Assembly (NCBI RefSeq): GCF_020883535.1
Contig: NZ_CP086654.1
Location: forward strand, 496,001 to 560,000
From: Staphylococcus ratti
Lineage (GTDB): Bacteria; Bacillota; Bacilli; Staphylococcales; Staphylococcaceae
Length of the DNA stretch: 64,000 nt
Direction of reading: 5' to 3'
Shown: positions 18,115 through 27,360 of the stretch, piece by piece
How the letters are laid out: the number at the start of each line of letters is the position of its first letter
Position numbering within the stretch: position 1 is the stretch's first letter
Translations under genes and position numbers: made by a program
The notes under the pieces: model-generated
What the model was told of the DNA's origin: nothing
The model's input: the letters and a program-made list of their open reading frames with translations, nothing else
Databases searched by the model: none

Positions 18115-18182
18115 TAGTGGCATATAGGGAATTTTAACTACGTTTTAAAGTTGCGGAATGACTGGTCGTGACTCTTTTCTAG

Positions 18183-18791
18183 TTATTTCCAAGTTTCTTC
18201 TGGAAGCTTGCAATCGCGTTTTCTCGAATGTGAGACAAAAGGATTCCCTTTAACAGTAAATCTTAAAGGCGCTTGCGTCCATGTTCCTTTATTTGGAATA
18301 CCAATACGTGGACTTTCGACAATGTCTCTTGGAAATTTACGATTTTTTGTATCGATTTTTAGCCTCCCTTCATTGATACGGGAGCCATCAATCGCGCGCG
18401 GAACTTGCATTGCAGTGGTCCATTTGCCAGGGCCACTTGTCAATTCAAAACCTGCTTTCCCACGATTTTGAATCATTGCTTCAATACCTTCTTCAGGTTG
18501 TATGGCACGAATTAAAACACCTTCTGGAACCCCTTGTTGTTGGGTGACAATGTTGATTAATAAATGGCGGTGCATTATATGTCCATAAATGGTTCCACCC
18601 AACTGATACAAAGAAGTCACTTTATGTGTTTGTTTACCTTGATAACCATGTGCAGCTTTATCTTTAAATCCTAAATAAGCTTCTGTTTCAACAATATATC
18701 CAGAAAACAATGTTTGATGTCCTTCGTAAATGAGCTTAACACCTAATAAATCTTTGGCAATTTCAACTGTAGGTCGATGAATAAAGTCCAT
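18183..18791 (-). CDS. DNA-3-methyladenine glycosylase (AAG/MPG family)
   Basis: The ATG at 18791 is chosen because GGAGG lies about ten bases before it; an in-frame ATG at 18809 begins within that site. The 202-residue product shows the family motifs [20 protein letters not shown] (with the catalytic Glu), [30 protein letters not shown] and [10 protein letters not shown]. It removes alkylated bases such as 3-methyladenine and hypoxanthine in base excision repair. It is a single-gene unit. Confidence 0.93.
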   Translation of the reverse strand: MDFIHRPTVEIAKDLLGVKLIYEGHQTLFSGYIVETEAYLGFKDKAAHGYQGKQTHKVTSLYQLGGTIYGHIMHRHLLINIVTQQQGVPEGVLIRAIQPEEGIEAMIQNRGKAGFELTSGPGKWTTAMQVPRAIDGSRINEGRLKIDTKNRKFPRDIVESPRIGIPNKGTWTQAPLRFTVKGNPFVSHSRKRDCKLPEETWK

Positions 18792-19049
18792 ATTTAATTC
18801 TGCCTCCAATATTGGTTTGATATTAGTGTAACGAAAAGCACAACCATCGTAAAAGAAGTTGTCCTTCGAATGTGAAAATGATAAACACTATAGAAGTAAA
18901 GGAACGATTTATTTAATACTTGATTAAAATAAGTTATTTTTGAATTTATTCGTATTATACGGAGATTGATATTTTATTCTTTGTAAAAGTTTACTATACT
19001 TGTATTAAGGCTTTAAATATATTGCAAAGGAAAAGGAGTGTTTTGAATC

Positions 19050-19748
19050 ATGATGGAAAGGAAGCCAGTGGGGTTTGTAGAAGCATTTAAATTGTTTTGG
19101 CTTAATTATGTGAATTTTAAAGGTCGTAGCCGACGTAGTGAATTTTGGTGGGCGATGTTATGGCAAGCTATAATTAATAGTCTGCTCGTATTTTTTGGAT
19201 TTATATTACTTGTCGCATCACCAATTTTTGGTTTATTGGTAATGCTCGTGTATGTTCTTTTTGCTATAGCATGTCTTATTCCTAATTTAGCATTAAGCGT
19301 AAGACGTTTTCATGATCGCGGTTTGTCGATGCTTGTGCCAATCATCTCATTCATTGTGGGGATTATTTTTGGCATTGTTAATATATTTACAGAAAGAACC
19401 ACACAATTTGAAGCAGGGAATAGTACGGTGACATCGTTTGACGGATTTATTCCTTGGCAATATGGGCTTATATTATTTGTCATTTGTTTGGGATTTCAAA
19501 TTTTCCAATTCGTGATTTATCTACTCGATAGTAAGCAAGAAACGAACAAATATGGACCATCTCCTAAATACATACATGGAGATCATGGGCATGGTATGGT
19601 TAATCCAACACATCATTTTGAACATCAAAAAACAATCGAAGACGCCCAATCAGTGCAAGCATCAAATGAGCACCAACCGTTAAAAGACTTTAATGATGTA
19701 GAGCAACAAGATCATAAAGCGTTCAAAAAAGATGATACTCACTCATAA
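19050..19748 (+). CDS. DUF805 membrane protein with polar tail
   Basis: A 232-residue protein with the DUF805 signature: NYVNFKGRSRRSEFWWAMLW at about 14-33, then hydrophobic segments and LALSVRRFHDRGLSML. A long polar C-terminal tail rich in His and Gln (about 175-232) extends beyond the domain. The function of DUF805 proteins is unknown. Two ATGs (19050, 19053) share the AAGGAG site. A repeat pair follows the stop. Confidence 0.85.
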   Translation: MMERKPVGFVEAFKLFWLNYVNFKGRSRRSEFWWAMLWQAIINSLLVFFGFILLVASPIFGLLVMLVYVLFAIACLIPNLALSVRRFHDRGLSMLVPIISFIVGIIFGIVNIFTERTTQFEAGNSTVTSFDGFIPWQYGLILFVICLGFQIFQFVIYLLDSKQETNKYGPSPKYIHGDHGHGMVNPTHHFEHQKTIEDAQSVQASNEHQPLKDFNDVEQQDHKAFKKDDTHS

Positions 19749-19760
19749 TTAAAAAGTACA

Positions 19761-19934
19761 GTGGGGGCAGGACAACGAAATCAAATAGATTTCTGTCCTG
19801 CATCAAAAATGTGCATCAACGAAAAAAGCCCAGTAGCTGTCTGAATTGAAGATGCGCTTTGCAAGCTTTCTTCAATCCTAGACATCCTTGTGGGGGCAGG
19901 ACGACGAAATCAAATAGATTTCTGTCCTGCTCCC
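19761..19934 (+). repeat. One 129-bp two-hairpin repeat plus terminal hairpin
   Basis: Same family as the arrays at 6149 and 32677. Heads (GTGGGGGCAGGAC) are at 19761 and 19890. The second-hairpin arms read GCTGTCTGAATTGAAG and CTTCAATCCTAGACATC, marking the subtype also found in the right part of the 32677 array. It follows the DUF805 stop by about a dozen bases. Confidence 0.9.
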
Positions 19935-19989
19935 TTTTCAATCTGGTTATACTGTAGTGTTTAGTGATTTGTAAAGTATGGGTGTCTTT

Positions 19990-20033
19990 TTGACAAATAT
20001 ATTTGTCGAATCGGTTGTGCTATAGTATGCTTA
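19990..20033 (+). promoter_or_regulatory. Promoter and dyad of the ABC operon
   Basis: TTGACA (about 19989-19994) is followed by the perfect dyad GACAAATATATTTGTC, and TATAGT lies some 30 bases further on. The spacing for TATAGT is too long for this -35, so the true -35 may be the TTGTC at the right end of the dyad. The dyad itself is clear and is placed like an operator. Confidence 0.4.
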
Positions 20034-20063
20034 AGTTAACAATTTAAGAAAGGACGATAGTAT

Positions 20064-20963
20064 ATGACATTAAAGGTATCTCATGTCAGCAAGAAGTTTA
20101 AAAATGTTACAGCTGTCGATGATATTTCTTTTGAACTTGAAACAGGCAAGATGTTAGGGTTTTTAGGTCGTAATGGCGCCGGCAAAACAACGACATTTCG
20201 AATGATTTTAGGGTTAGCTGAACCGACAGAAGGGGAAGTTTACTTCAACGGGAAAGCGATTGACGCCTCAAGTTATGATGTGATTGGATATTTGCCCGAA
20301 GAACGTGGACTACATGCGAAATTAAAAGTTGTAGATGAACTTTATTATTTAGCAACATTAAAAGGAATGGCTAAGAAAGACATTAAAAAAGCGATTGATT
20401 ATTGGTTGGAACGTTTTCAAATTAATGAACATCGTGAGAAAAAAATTGAATCATTATCAAAAGGGAACCAACAGAAAGTTCAATTGTTAGCTAGTATGCT
20501 TCATGAACCACAATTACTTATATTAGATGAACCATTTAGTGGATTGGATCCAGTGAATGTCGAGCTTCTAAAAAAAGCTGTCATTGATCTAAATCAAAAA
20601 GGCACAACAATTATTTTTAGCTCACATCGTATGGAACATATTGAAGAGCTATGTGACGATGTGTGTATTTTGAATAGAGGTAAAATGGTAGTTCAAGGAC
20701 CTATTCAAAAAGTAAAACGAGAAAGTGGCTATCAACGTGTGGTAATTGATGCTGATTTTGATTTGCATGATTTTGACACGCACCCGGGTGTGGTTGCTAC
20801 AAAACATACTTCGCATGAATACGTATTTCTTATTGAAAATGAGCAAGTGGCACAAGTGTTGTATACAAAATTACAATCGCGCGGTTTCGTCAAACGCTTT
20901 GAACTTTTAGATCCTACGATACAGGAAATCTTTATTGAAAAAGTAGGTGATATTCATGAATAA
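20064..20963 (+). CDS. ABC transporter ATP-binding protein (NatA-like)
   Basis: A 299-residue ATPase: Walker A GRNGAGKTT at about 37-45, signature LSKGNQQKVQ, Walker B LLILDEPFSGLDP, and switch His in SSHRMEHIEEL. The C-terminal ~80 residues are an accessory domain of the DUF4162 type, typical of ABC-2 exporters. It pairs with the permease gene that overlaps its end. Related B. subtilis pairs are NatAB (sodium export) and YhaQP; the substrate here is unknown. Confidence 0.9.
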   Translation: MTLKVSHVSKKFKNVTAVDDISFELETGKMLGFLGRNGAGKTTTFRMILGLAEPTEGEVYFNGKAIDASSYDVIGYLPEERGLHAKLKVVDELYYLATLKGMAKKDIKKAIDYWLERFQINEHREKKIESLSKGNQQKVQLLASMLHEPQLLILDEPFSGLDPVNVELLKKAVIDLNQKGTTIIFSSHRMEHIEELCDDVCILNRGKMVVQGPIQKVKRESGYQRVVIDADFDLHDFDTHPGVVATKHTSHEYVFLIENEQVAQVLYTKLQSRGFVKRFELLDPTIQEIFIEKVGDIHE

Positions 20964-22194
20964 ATTTATGGCTACGTTTAAGTTAACTTATATGAACAAA
21001 TTGAAGTCAAAAGCATTTGTTATTTCAACAATTATTTTTATGTTAGTCATTATAGGTATTGCTAATGTGGATAAAATCATTAAAATATTTGATGACGGAG
21101 AACAAACGATTGCGATTGTAACGCAAAACAATCAAATTTATGAACATGTTAAATCTAAAGGAGAAGCGTTACATAAAGATGTTAAATATGAAAAATTAAC
21201 GGCGTCTCAAGTTGATAAAGCTTTAAAAAACGAAAAAATTGATCAAGCATATATCATTAAATCCAATGATGAACGTATTTCAGCTACGATTAAAGCCACA
21301 GAGCACCCTTCTATGCAAGATCAAAAAGAATTGCAGACTTTATTAACACAATTACAGTCTCAACAAGTGGCTAAAAAACTTGGTATATCAGCAGCAGATC
21401 AACAACGTTTACTTACACCAAGTCAAGTGGATACACAAGTTGTGATAGATGGTAAAGGCAATGAGATGAATCAAAATGAAGAAGGTTTTAGCACGTTCAT
21501 TGTGATGATTGGTAGCTTGTTAATGATGTTTATCATTTTCAATTATGCTAACCAAATTGCGATGGAAGTAGCGACAGAAAAAACGTCACGTGTGTCAGAA
21601 ATGATTATTACGAGCGTTAAACCGTCTGTGCATATTCTTGCTAAAATTATGGGTGTTTTAGCGGTGGCACTCACGCAATTGATTTTAATAGGACTCACAA
21701 TAGGAGCATCTATACTGTTTTTCGATTTTGGTGAAATGTTGAAAGGCTTTGAATTTGTAGTTACACCTCATATTACGAGATTATTAATATTTGGCGTAAT
21801 ATTTTTAATCGTTGGTATTTTTGCGTATGTGATTTTTGCGGCAATTTTAGGAAACTTAACAGCGAGAATTGAAGATATGGGACAAACGTTAATGCCTTTA
21901 ACGTTATTAATGATGGGAAGTTTTTACGCAGGCTATATTGGCGGTTTAACAAATCCGGATAATTTAATCATTAGAGCGTTGAGTTACGTGCCATTTTTCT
22001 CACCGTTTGTTACATTTGCGCGTCTTTCACTTTCTGAAACACCGACATATGAAGGTTTGATAGCCGTAGCGATTCACATCGCTTTAATCTTCGTTTTACT
22101 TTATTTAGCAACAAAAACGTATAAAAATGCGGTACTGACATTTGAAAAAGGTTGGTGGAAAGTACTTAAACGTACATTTCGCAAGTCGCATTAA
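20956..22194 (+). CDS. ABC-2 type permease (NatB-like)
   Basis: The ATG at 20956 overlaps the end of the ATPase gene by eight bases, a sign of translational coupling; GTAGGTGAT is the likely ribosome site. The 412-residue product has one N-terminal helix, a large extracytoplasmic loop (about 40-165), and five or so helices in the C-terminal half. This is the ABC2_membrane_3 layout shared by NatB. With its ATPase partner it should form a homodimeric exporter. Confidence 0.88.
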   Translation: MNKFMATFKLTYMNKLKSKAFVISTIIFMLVIIGIANVDKIIKIFDDGEQTIAIVTQNNQIYEHVKSKGEALHKDVKYEKLTASQVDKALKNEKIDQAYIIKSNDERISATIKATEHPSMQDQKELQTLLTQLQSQQVAKKLGISAADQQRLLTPSQVDTQVVIDGKGNEMNQNEEGFSTFIVMIGSLLMMFIIFNYANQIAMEVATEKTSRVSEMIITSVKPSVHILAKIMGVLAVALTQLILIGLTIGASILFFDFGEMLKGFEFVVTPHITRLLIFGVIFLIVGIFAYVIFAAILGNLTARIEDMGQTLMPLTLLMMGSFYAGYIGGLTNPDNLIIRALSYVPFFSPFVTFARLSLSETPTYEGLIAVAIHIALIFVLLYLATKTYKNAVLTFEKGWWKVLKRTFRKSH

Positions 22195-22245
22195 ACGTTA
22201 AGTCATCAATGCTATAACGCCAATCACTTTTAAATAGAATGGATT

Positions 22246-22284
22246 AAAAAGGGCTAGGACAGCTTTATGTCCAGCTCTTTTTTC
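22246..22284 (+). terminator. Terminator of the ABC operon
   Basis: AAAAAGGGCT and GGACA (22246-22261) pair with TGTCC and GCTCTTTTTT (22268-22283) with one unpaired A on each side. Confidence 0.85.
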
Positions 22285-22362
22285 CTATGGAGGTATTGAA
22301 AATTTTAGCCACAATCGTCATAGAACCTGATACAATATATAAAAAGTGCTAGAGGTGGAAAG

Positions 22363-22695
22363 ATGGGCATTTTATATCCAATCGCCATTTTTATATTGGC
22401 TGGATTGTGTGAAATTGGTGGCGGCTATTTAATATGGCTTTGGTTAAGAGATGATAAACCTATGTGGTTGGGTTTTGTTGGAGGTAGTATTTTAATTTTA
22501 TACGGTATCGTTGCTACTTTTCAAAGCTTCCCTACATTTGGGCGAGTTTATGCAGCTTACGGCGGTGTGTTTATTGTACTAAGTTTACTATGGGCGTATT
22601 GGATTGATCATGAGCCACCAGATAAATATGATATTATCGGAGGCATCGTTTGCCTTATAGGGATATGTATCATGGTACTGCCTGGAAGAAGCTAG
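22363..22695 (+). CDS. YnfA-family small membrane protein
   Basis: A 110-residue protein with four helices, matching the UPF0060/YnfA family over its full length ([67 protein letters not shown]). YnfA is related to small multidrug resistance transporters; some members are reported to act as efflux pumps, but the role here is unproved. AGAGGTGG precedes the ATG. Confidence 0.92.
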   Translation: MGILYPIAIFILAGLCEIGGGYLIWLWLRDDKPMWLGFVGGSILILYGIVATFQSFPTFGRVYAAYGGVFIVLSLLWAYWIDHEPPDKYDIIGGIVCLIGICIMVLPGRS

Positions 22696-22781
22696 TATGC
22701 GATATAAGGTGCTATGAGTGCACAAGCCATACATCAAATTAAAATTTTATAATAATCTATACTCCATAAGGAGATGATGAC

Positions 22782-23012
22782 ATGCGTACGCGATTAAAAG
22801 AATTACGTGCACGTGATGGATATAACCAAACAGAACTCGCTAAAAAAGTCGGTATCTCTAGGCAAACGGTATCTTTAATAGAGCGAAATGACTTTATGCC
22901 TTCTATTATCACCGCGATTAAAATTGCGAAGGTATTCGGAGAATCTGTAGAAAATGTGTTTATATTTGAAAATGAAGATTTTGAAGCACAGAAAAAACCA
23001 AGACATGAATGA
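22782..23012 (+). CDS. XRE-family small transcriptional regulator
   Basis: A 76-residue protein consisting of one helix-turn-helix (LRARDGYNQTELAKKVGISRQTVSLIERNDFMPS) and a short acidic tail. Such minimal regulators are often paired with a membrane protein; here the preceding gene is ynfA, 86 bases away, but with its own AAGGAG site and no clear coupling. Its stop lies inside the downstream terminator. Confidence 0.9.
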   Translation: MRTRLKELRARDGYNQTELAKKVGISRQTVSLIERNDFMPSIITAIKIAKVFGESVENVFIFENEDFEAQKKPRHE

Positions 23013-23025
23013 TCTTGGTTTTTTA
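22992..23025. terminator. Terminator between XRE and SRPBCC genes
   Basis: AAAAACCAAGA (22992-23002) pairs with TCTTGGTTTTT (23013-23023). The last codons of the XRE gene form part of the stem. Confidence 0.9.
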
Positions 23026-23029
23026 ATGT

Positions 23030-23497
23030 TTAGTGAAGATTTAAAGCTTGTGTGACTTTTGAGGCGTGATGTTTGAAGTCAAATTGTTGACGATTTAATC
23101 CCTCTCCTGTTTCAAGCCGTTTTGTTAAATTAAGTATTTGGAACTGCCAACCTGCAAAATCCATCGCAATATTTTCAAAATCATAGGGTAGGATCTCATA
23201 CAATTCAACAGTGGTTTGATTTGTATTTATGGGGGTCAAAGTGAAGCGAATAGTGCCTGTTGCCCATTCGAATTGTAATTGTGCATTTTCTTCATACGCT
23301 AAAATAGCCATAGGAATGGTTTGTTGTTCTGCCATTTTAAAATATAAAGTGTGATTTTCAAAATATAATTCTGGAAACCATTGTTGAATGCCTTCAGTTG
23401 TACTTAAAGCATGGAATAGAGTCTTTACATCGGTGTTTATCGTATGTGTTAGTGTTTGATAGACATATTTTTTATCTTTCGAATAATGAATTTTCAA
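23030..23497 (-). CDS. SRPBCC / AHSA1-type protein
   Basis: A 155-residue protein with the AHSA1-like START fold: STTEGIQQWFPE near residue 33, FEWATGTIRFTLTPINTNQTTVELYEILP in the middle, and a C-terminal amphipathic helix. The ligand is unknown. It is the second gene of a likely two-gene unit with the MOSC gene, 31 bases downstream of it. GAGGAGGGATAA precedes the start. Confidence 0.8.
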   Translation of the reverse strand: MKIHYSKDKKYVYQTLTHTINTDVKTLFHALSTTEGIQQWFPELYFENHTLYFKMAEQQTIPMAILAYEENAQLQFEWATGTIRFTLTPINTNQTTVELYEILPYDFENIAMDFAGWQFQILNLTKRLETGEGLNRQQFDFKHHASKVTQALNLH

Positions 23498-23528
23498 ATT
23501 ATCCCTCCTCTGTAAAGTGTGTGTTGGT

Positions 23529-24179
23529 TTATGAGCAACGTGATAAAAGTTTTTCTAGCTTTTTGCGTCTACGCTCGGTAATGAATGGGTTTTGTATAGC
23601 ATAGGTTAATCTGTCTTTATTTTTTTGATCGTTATAATACAAATCATTTAATTCTTGAACGGATAATTGTGTAGATGAAGGTGCTGTTTTTATAAGTTTG
23701 AGGTGACTATCTGGATGCACATCGCCTTCTTGAATAACTCTAAAATAACAACCGCTTTTACCTGTTTCCATCATACGTTTCATAATGCCATTGTAATTGT
23801 ATTTTTGTTGGAGTTTATAACAAGGTTCACGTATTTCAGACACTTCAATGATAGCCTCACCGAGTTGATATTGATTGCCGAAAAGTAATTCAGTTTCATC
23901 GATCCCATCGACAGTAATATTTTCACCAAAAAATGCATAGTCAGGAATAGGCGAAATGACATCTTCCCACAATGTATAATTTTGGGTGCTATATAGGCAA
24001 ATAGCTTGATCTGGTCCACCATGTCCATGGTATTCTTGTTCATCATCTTCAAAGCCTACTTTAGAAAGCCATGTTGTTTTTTCAAGTGGTCGTTTATTCA
24101 TGGCACTTTTCATCGATTTACCATAATAGTTTAACGTTTCAATTTTTCCAGAACAAATGGCTTTTATCGTATATTCCAT
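23529..24179 (-). CDS. MOSC-domain protein (YiiM-like)
   Basis: A 216-residue MOSC protein of the YiiM type. Motifs are VGFEDDEQEYHGHGGPDQAICLYS (about 41-64), FFGENITVDGIDE and the conserved cysteine in EVSEIREPCYKLQQ (about 130). MOSC proteins bind molybdenum cofactor or handle its sulfur; YiiM in E. coli reduces 6-N-hydroxylaminopurine. The exact reaction here is not shown. It probably forms an operon with the SRPBCC gene and is divergent from rpiA. Confidence 0.88.
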   Translation of the reverse strand: MEYTIKAICSGKIETLNYYGKSMKSAMNKRPLEKTTWLSKVGFEDDEQEYHGHGGPDQAICLYSTQNYTLWEDVISPIPDYAFFGENITVDGIDETELLFGNQYQLGEAIIEVSEIREPCYKLQQKYNYNGIMKRMMETGKSGCYFRVIQEGDVHPDSHLKLIKTAPSSTQLSVQELNDLYYNDQKNKDRLTYAIQNPFITERRRKKLEKLLSRCS

Positions 24180-24306
24180 AGAGCCCCTCCCGTATGTTTT
24201 TCTTTTATTGTATATGAAAAATTTTAAAACGTCTTGTAGAGGATGGCAATTTGATGAGTTTTATGTAAAATAAAGATAAAGGATTAAGCGTAGAAGGGGT
24301 CGTCAA

Positions 24307-24999
24307 ATGATGGACACAAAACAACTTAAATTAATGACACTTAAAGATGCAGTGGAACGAATTGAAGATGGCATGATCTTAGGTATTGGAACTGGGAGTA
24401 CAATTGAATTATTGATTCCTGAAATTGCGAAATTAATGGAGAAAGGCTATGATTTGAAAGGCGTATGCACATCGGAAAAAACTGCGTATCAAGCCAAAGT
24501 ATTGAATATTCCAATCTTAGATATTAATGACGTAGAAAAAATCGATTTAGCGATTGACGGTGCTGATGAAATTGATACAAATTTGAATTTGATAAAAGGC
24601 GGCGGCGGTGCATTATTTCGAGAAAAAGTGATTGATGCTTTTGCAGACCGCTTCGTAGTCATCGCTGATCAAACTAAGTGTGTTTCATATTTAGGAGAAA
24701 CATTTAAACTGCCGGTAGAGGTGGATCAGTTCAATTGGTATCAAATCGGCAAGCAAATAGAAGCGGCTTACCCTGTTCAAACGTATCGACGTATGGTTGA
24801 AGACACACCATTTATTACGGATAATGGCAATTACATTTTAGACGTAAGTATGTCTTCCCAAATTGAGCCATATGAATTTCACGAATTTTTAATTCACTTA
24901 ACAGGTGTTTTAGAAACGGGTTATTTTTTAGATATCGCTGATGAAGCGATTGTAGGAACAGAGTCAGGCGTAAAAATATTAACAAAACCATCAACATAA
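24307..24999 (+). CDS. rpiA: Ribose-5-phosphate isomerase A
   Basis: A 230-residue enzyme with the family motifs LGIGTGSTIELLI (about 25-37), DLAIDGADEID (with catalytic Asp), LIKGGGGALFREKVI (catalytic Glu/Lys region) and GVLETGYFLDIADEAIVGT. It interconverts ribose 5-phosphate and ribulose 5-phosphate in the pentose phosphate pathway. AGAAGGGG precedes the second ATG (24310) at good spacing, so translation may begin there. It converges with lyrA. Confidence 0.95.
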   Translation: MMDTKQLKLMTLKDAVERIEDGMILGIGTGSTIELLIPEIAKLMEKGYDLKGVCTSEKTAYQAKVLNIPILDINDVEKIDLAIDGADEIDTNLNLIKGGGGALFREKVIDAFADRFVVIADQTKCVSYLGETFKLPVEVDQFNWYQIGKQIEAAYPVQTYRRMVEDTPFITDNGNYILDVSMSSQIEPYEFHEFLIHLTGVLETGYFLDIADEAIVGTESGVKILTKPST

Positions 25000-25000
25000 A

Positions 25001-25043
25001 TAAAAACTTGATGCGGTTAAGCTGCATCAAGTTTTTATTTTTT
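25001..25043. terminator. Terminator between rpiA and lyrA
   Basis: TAAAAACTTGATGC (25001-25014) pairs with GCATCAAGTTTTTA (25024-25037), followed by more T. It serves both convergent genes. Confidence 0.95.
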
Positions 25044-26068
25044 TATCTTCGTAAACGGTTGCGGCGTGTATTAAATGTTTGTGGTTCTTCATCATGAACA
25101 ATTGCTCGCGCGCGTGTTTCTTGAGAAACGGATTCTTCTTGATGAGGGCGTTTCTCCTCTGGTGTGTGATGCGGCGCTTCTTTTGAATCTGCATGATGAT
25201 GCGTTTCCGTATTAGCATTAGCATCAGCTTCTTCGATTTCTTGTTCAAGTGATTGGTCATTTAAGATAGGCGTATCATCATCGTCGCCTTTATGACGCGG
25301 CGAGAGAAGACGTTTAATTAAACTTACAATAACGACTACAAGTGCGATAGCAGCAGTGGCATACGCAAGTACTTGCATTGAAAATACGTCACCAATTTCT
25401 TCACTAAAGAAAAAGACTTTAGCAAATGACATAAATGCATGGAAAAGCGTTGCAATATAAATGGCACGTCCACCAGTCCCTCTTACAAGTTCACCTGCGA
25501 TCATTGAGAATGAGAAGACATAAATGGCACTATACATCGTATAAGGCATTCCAAATGCAGTGTTTACATCCCATATCAAATAAAGTAAACTGACGCCGAT
25601 ATTTGCAAATAAAAATGGTAAGCGTCGTTCAACAATATTAAGTAAATAAGCACGAAAACCAAACTCAATGAAAAAGGCCATAAAAAGATGACCAATTAGA
25701 ATCGTCCAGATCGTCTCTGATAAATCTTTAGCTTGTAATAAAATAAAACTATTAGCAAAGGTATTAAAACTGTACATTCCGATGGTGAAAATAACAAAAG
25801 GTATGATTAAAGCAAGTAACAGGCGTTCAATCACCTTTAAATTAATACCTAATTTAAATCCTTCAAGTTGTTCTTTTTTATGTTTGAAAATGAGTAAACA
25901 AACGATTGCGGCAATAAATGGGCCTAAGCTATTTAAAGAAAAAACGAAATTTTTAAAGCCCGACGCTTGTTGGAAATCTCGTAAAATCACTGGGCTAGCA
26001 TATGCGATAACAAAGAAAATGAAAGTTGTCATTGCCCATTGAAAACCGGATATACGCGAATGGTTCAT
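25043..26068 (-). CDS. lyrA: LyrA/SpdC membrane protein (CPBP-family pseudoprotease)
   Basis: The ATG at 26068 has GGAGG seven bases upstream; the longer frame has none. The 341-residue protein has about eight helices followed by a highly charged tail (about 255-341, rich in Asp, Glu, His). The position between hutG and rpiA is that of S. aureus lyrA (spdC). The CPBP motif that should read EExxxR appears as IEFGFR, so the first Glu is missing, and the second motif lacks its His (LLYLIWD). This fits a non-proteolytic role: SpdC/LyrA affects lysostaphin resistance, surface-protein display and WalK signalling. Confidence 0.85.
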   Translation of the reverse strand: MNHSRISGFQWAMTTFIFFVIAYASPVILRDFQQASGFKNFVFSLNSLGPFIAAIVCLLIFKHKKEQLEGFKLGINLKVIERLLLALIIPFVIFTIGMYSFNTFANSFILLQAKDLSETIWTILIGHLFMAFFIEFGFRAYLLNIVERRLPFLFANIGVSLLYLIWDVNTAFGMPYTMYSAIYVFSFSMIAGELVRGTGGRAIYIATLFHAFMSFAKVFFFSEEIGDVFSMQVLAYATAAIALVVVIVSLIKRLLSPRHKGDDDDTPILNDQSLEQEIEEADANANTETHHHADSKEAPHHTPEEKRPHQEESVSQETRARAIVHDEEPQTFNTRRNRLRR

Positions 26069-26343
26069 ATTCAATCCTCCATATTTAGGGTGCGCGAATT
26101 GTTCATATTTTATCATGAAATGTGCCATATCTATTGAAATTGGACCTTCACATCTCATTTGTCATAAGAATCTAGGTTACATTATAACGGTATATTTACA
26201 ATAAATAAATTGATGCAAGAAATTTATCATCTAATTGTAATAAAAGTAAACGGATGTAAGCGTTTTTTTCGTGATTTATTAAGGGTATAATAATGGTGTG
26301 TAATCTATCAAATGTTGTAAAGAATGAAGGGGGATTCATTTTA

Positions 26344-27273
26344 ATGTATCAACAACCTAAAGCACATTTATGGACAGGAAGACTAGATAGCCAAACGGAT
26401 CGACAAGCATTTCGCCATTTTCAAATTGTACAGTTTCGAGATATTAACGATATACAACCTCAAACTGATGGTGTGGCGCTCTTAGGCTATGCGATAGACA
26501 AAGGGGTGGAATTGAATAAAGGACGTGTAGGTGCAAAAGAAGGTCCAGATGCGATTAAAAAAGTATTTGCGGGCTTGCCAGCAGCAACAGACACCCCCAT
26601 TGTCGATTACGGGAATCTCGAACATAGTGAGGATAAACTCATCGATTCCCAAAAAACTTTTGGAAAGTACGTGCAACGCTTACTGGAAAATCATAAACGG
26701 ACATTTTTATTAGGTGGCGGTCATGATATTGCGTATGCTCAATATTTGGGCGTACGCGCCGCAAATCCTAATCAGTCTATTGGCGTGATTAATATTGATG
26801 CGCATTTTGATAATCGTCAGGAGTCAGAATCTACCTCGGGTACAAGTTTTCGTCAAATGTTAGAACAAGATTCAAATCTAGATTATTTTGTTATTGGTAT
26901 TCAACGCCCGAGTAATACGCCAAGTTTATTTGAATATGCTGAACAAACCGATACGCAATATGTCCTTGCAGATGAAATCATTGATTATATTGATCCACAA
27001 GTGAAAGATAAAATTGAACGTTTTATTCATGATCATGACGTTATTTTATTTACAATTTGTATGGATGTGATTGATAGTGCTTATGCACCAGGTGTGAGTG
27101 CAAGTGCCGTACTTGGACTAACGCCGCATTGTGTGCTATCTCTAGCAAAACGCATTATGCAATTTGAAAATGTCACTTCTGTAAGTATCGCAGAAATGAA
27201 CCCTAAATATGATATTGACCAACGTACCGCAAAGTTAATAGGTCAATTTTTGTCGCATTTTATACACTACTAA
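26344..27273 (+). CDS. hutG: Formimidoylglutamase
   Basis: The ATG at 26344 follows AAGGGGG by ten bases, giving 309 residues; upstream starts lack a ribosome site. The ureohydrolase metal ligands are present in LLGGGHDIAYAQ, INIDAHFDNR and FTICMDVIDSAYAPGVSAS. It hydrolyses N-formimidoyl-L-glutamate to glutamate and formamide, the last step of histidine breakdown. It is separated from the rest of the hut cluster by the convergent LysR gene and has its own promoter. Confidence 0.93.
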   Translation: MYQQPKAHLWTGRLDSQTDRQAFRHFQIVQFRDINDIQPQTDGVALLGYAIDKGVELNKGRVGAKEGPDAIKKVFAGLPAATDTPIVDYGNLEHSEDKLIDSQKTFGKYVQRLLENHKRTFLLGGGHDIAYAQYLGVRAANPNQSIGVINIDAHFDNRQESESTSGTSFRQMLEQDSNLDYFVIGIQRPSNTPSLFEYAEQTDTQYVLADEIIDYIDPQVKDKIERFIHDHDVILFTICMDVIDSAYAPGVSASAVLGLTPHCVLSLAKRIMQFENVTSVSIAEMNPKYDIDQRTAKLIGQFLSHFIHY

Positions 27274-27300
27274 ACTACGAAACATTTATAAATTTAAAAA

Positions 27301-27360
27301 ATAGGGCATGTTATTGAACCTTGGAATCAGTAAGGTTTAGGTAACGTGCCCTATGTTTTT
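27301..27360. terminator. Terminator between hutG and the LysR gene
   Basis: ATAGGGCATGTTA with AACCTT pairs with AAGGTT and GTAACGTGCCCTAT (one mismatch), followed by GTTTTT. Both genes converge on it. Confidence 0.9.

Larger units (their letters stand above)
19749..20063. other. Intergenic region, DUF805 to ABC transporter
   Basis: Mostly occupied by the repeat at 19761-19934. The sequence around 19990-20040 (TTGACAAATATATTTGTCGAATC..., then TATAGT) looks like the ABC-operon promoter, with the dyad GACAAATATATTTGTC at about 19991-20006 as a possible operator. Confidence 0.55.
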
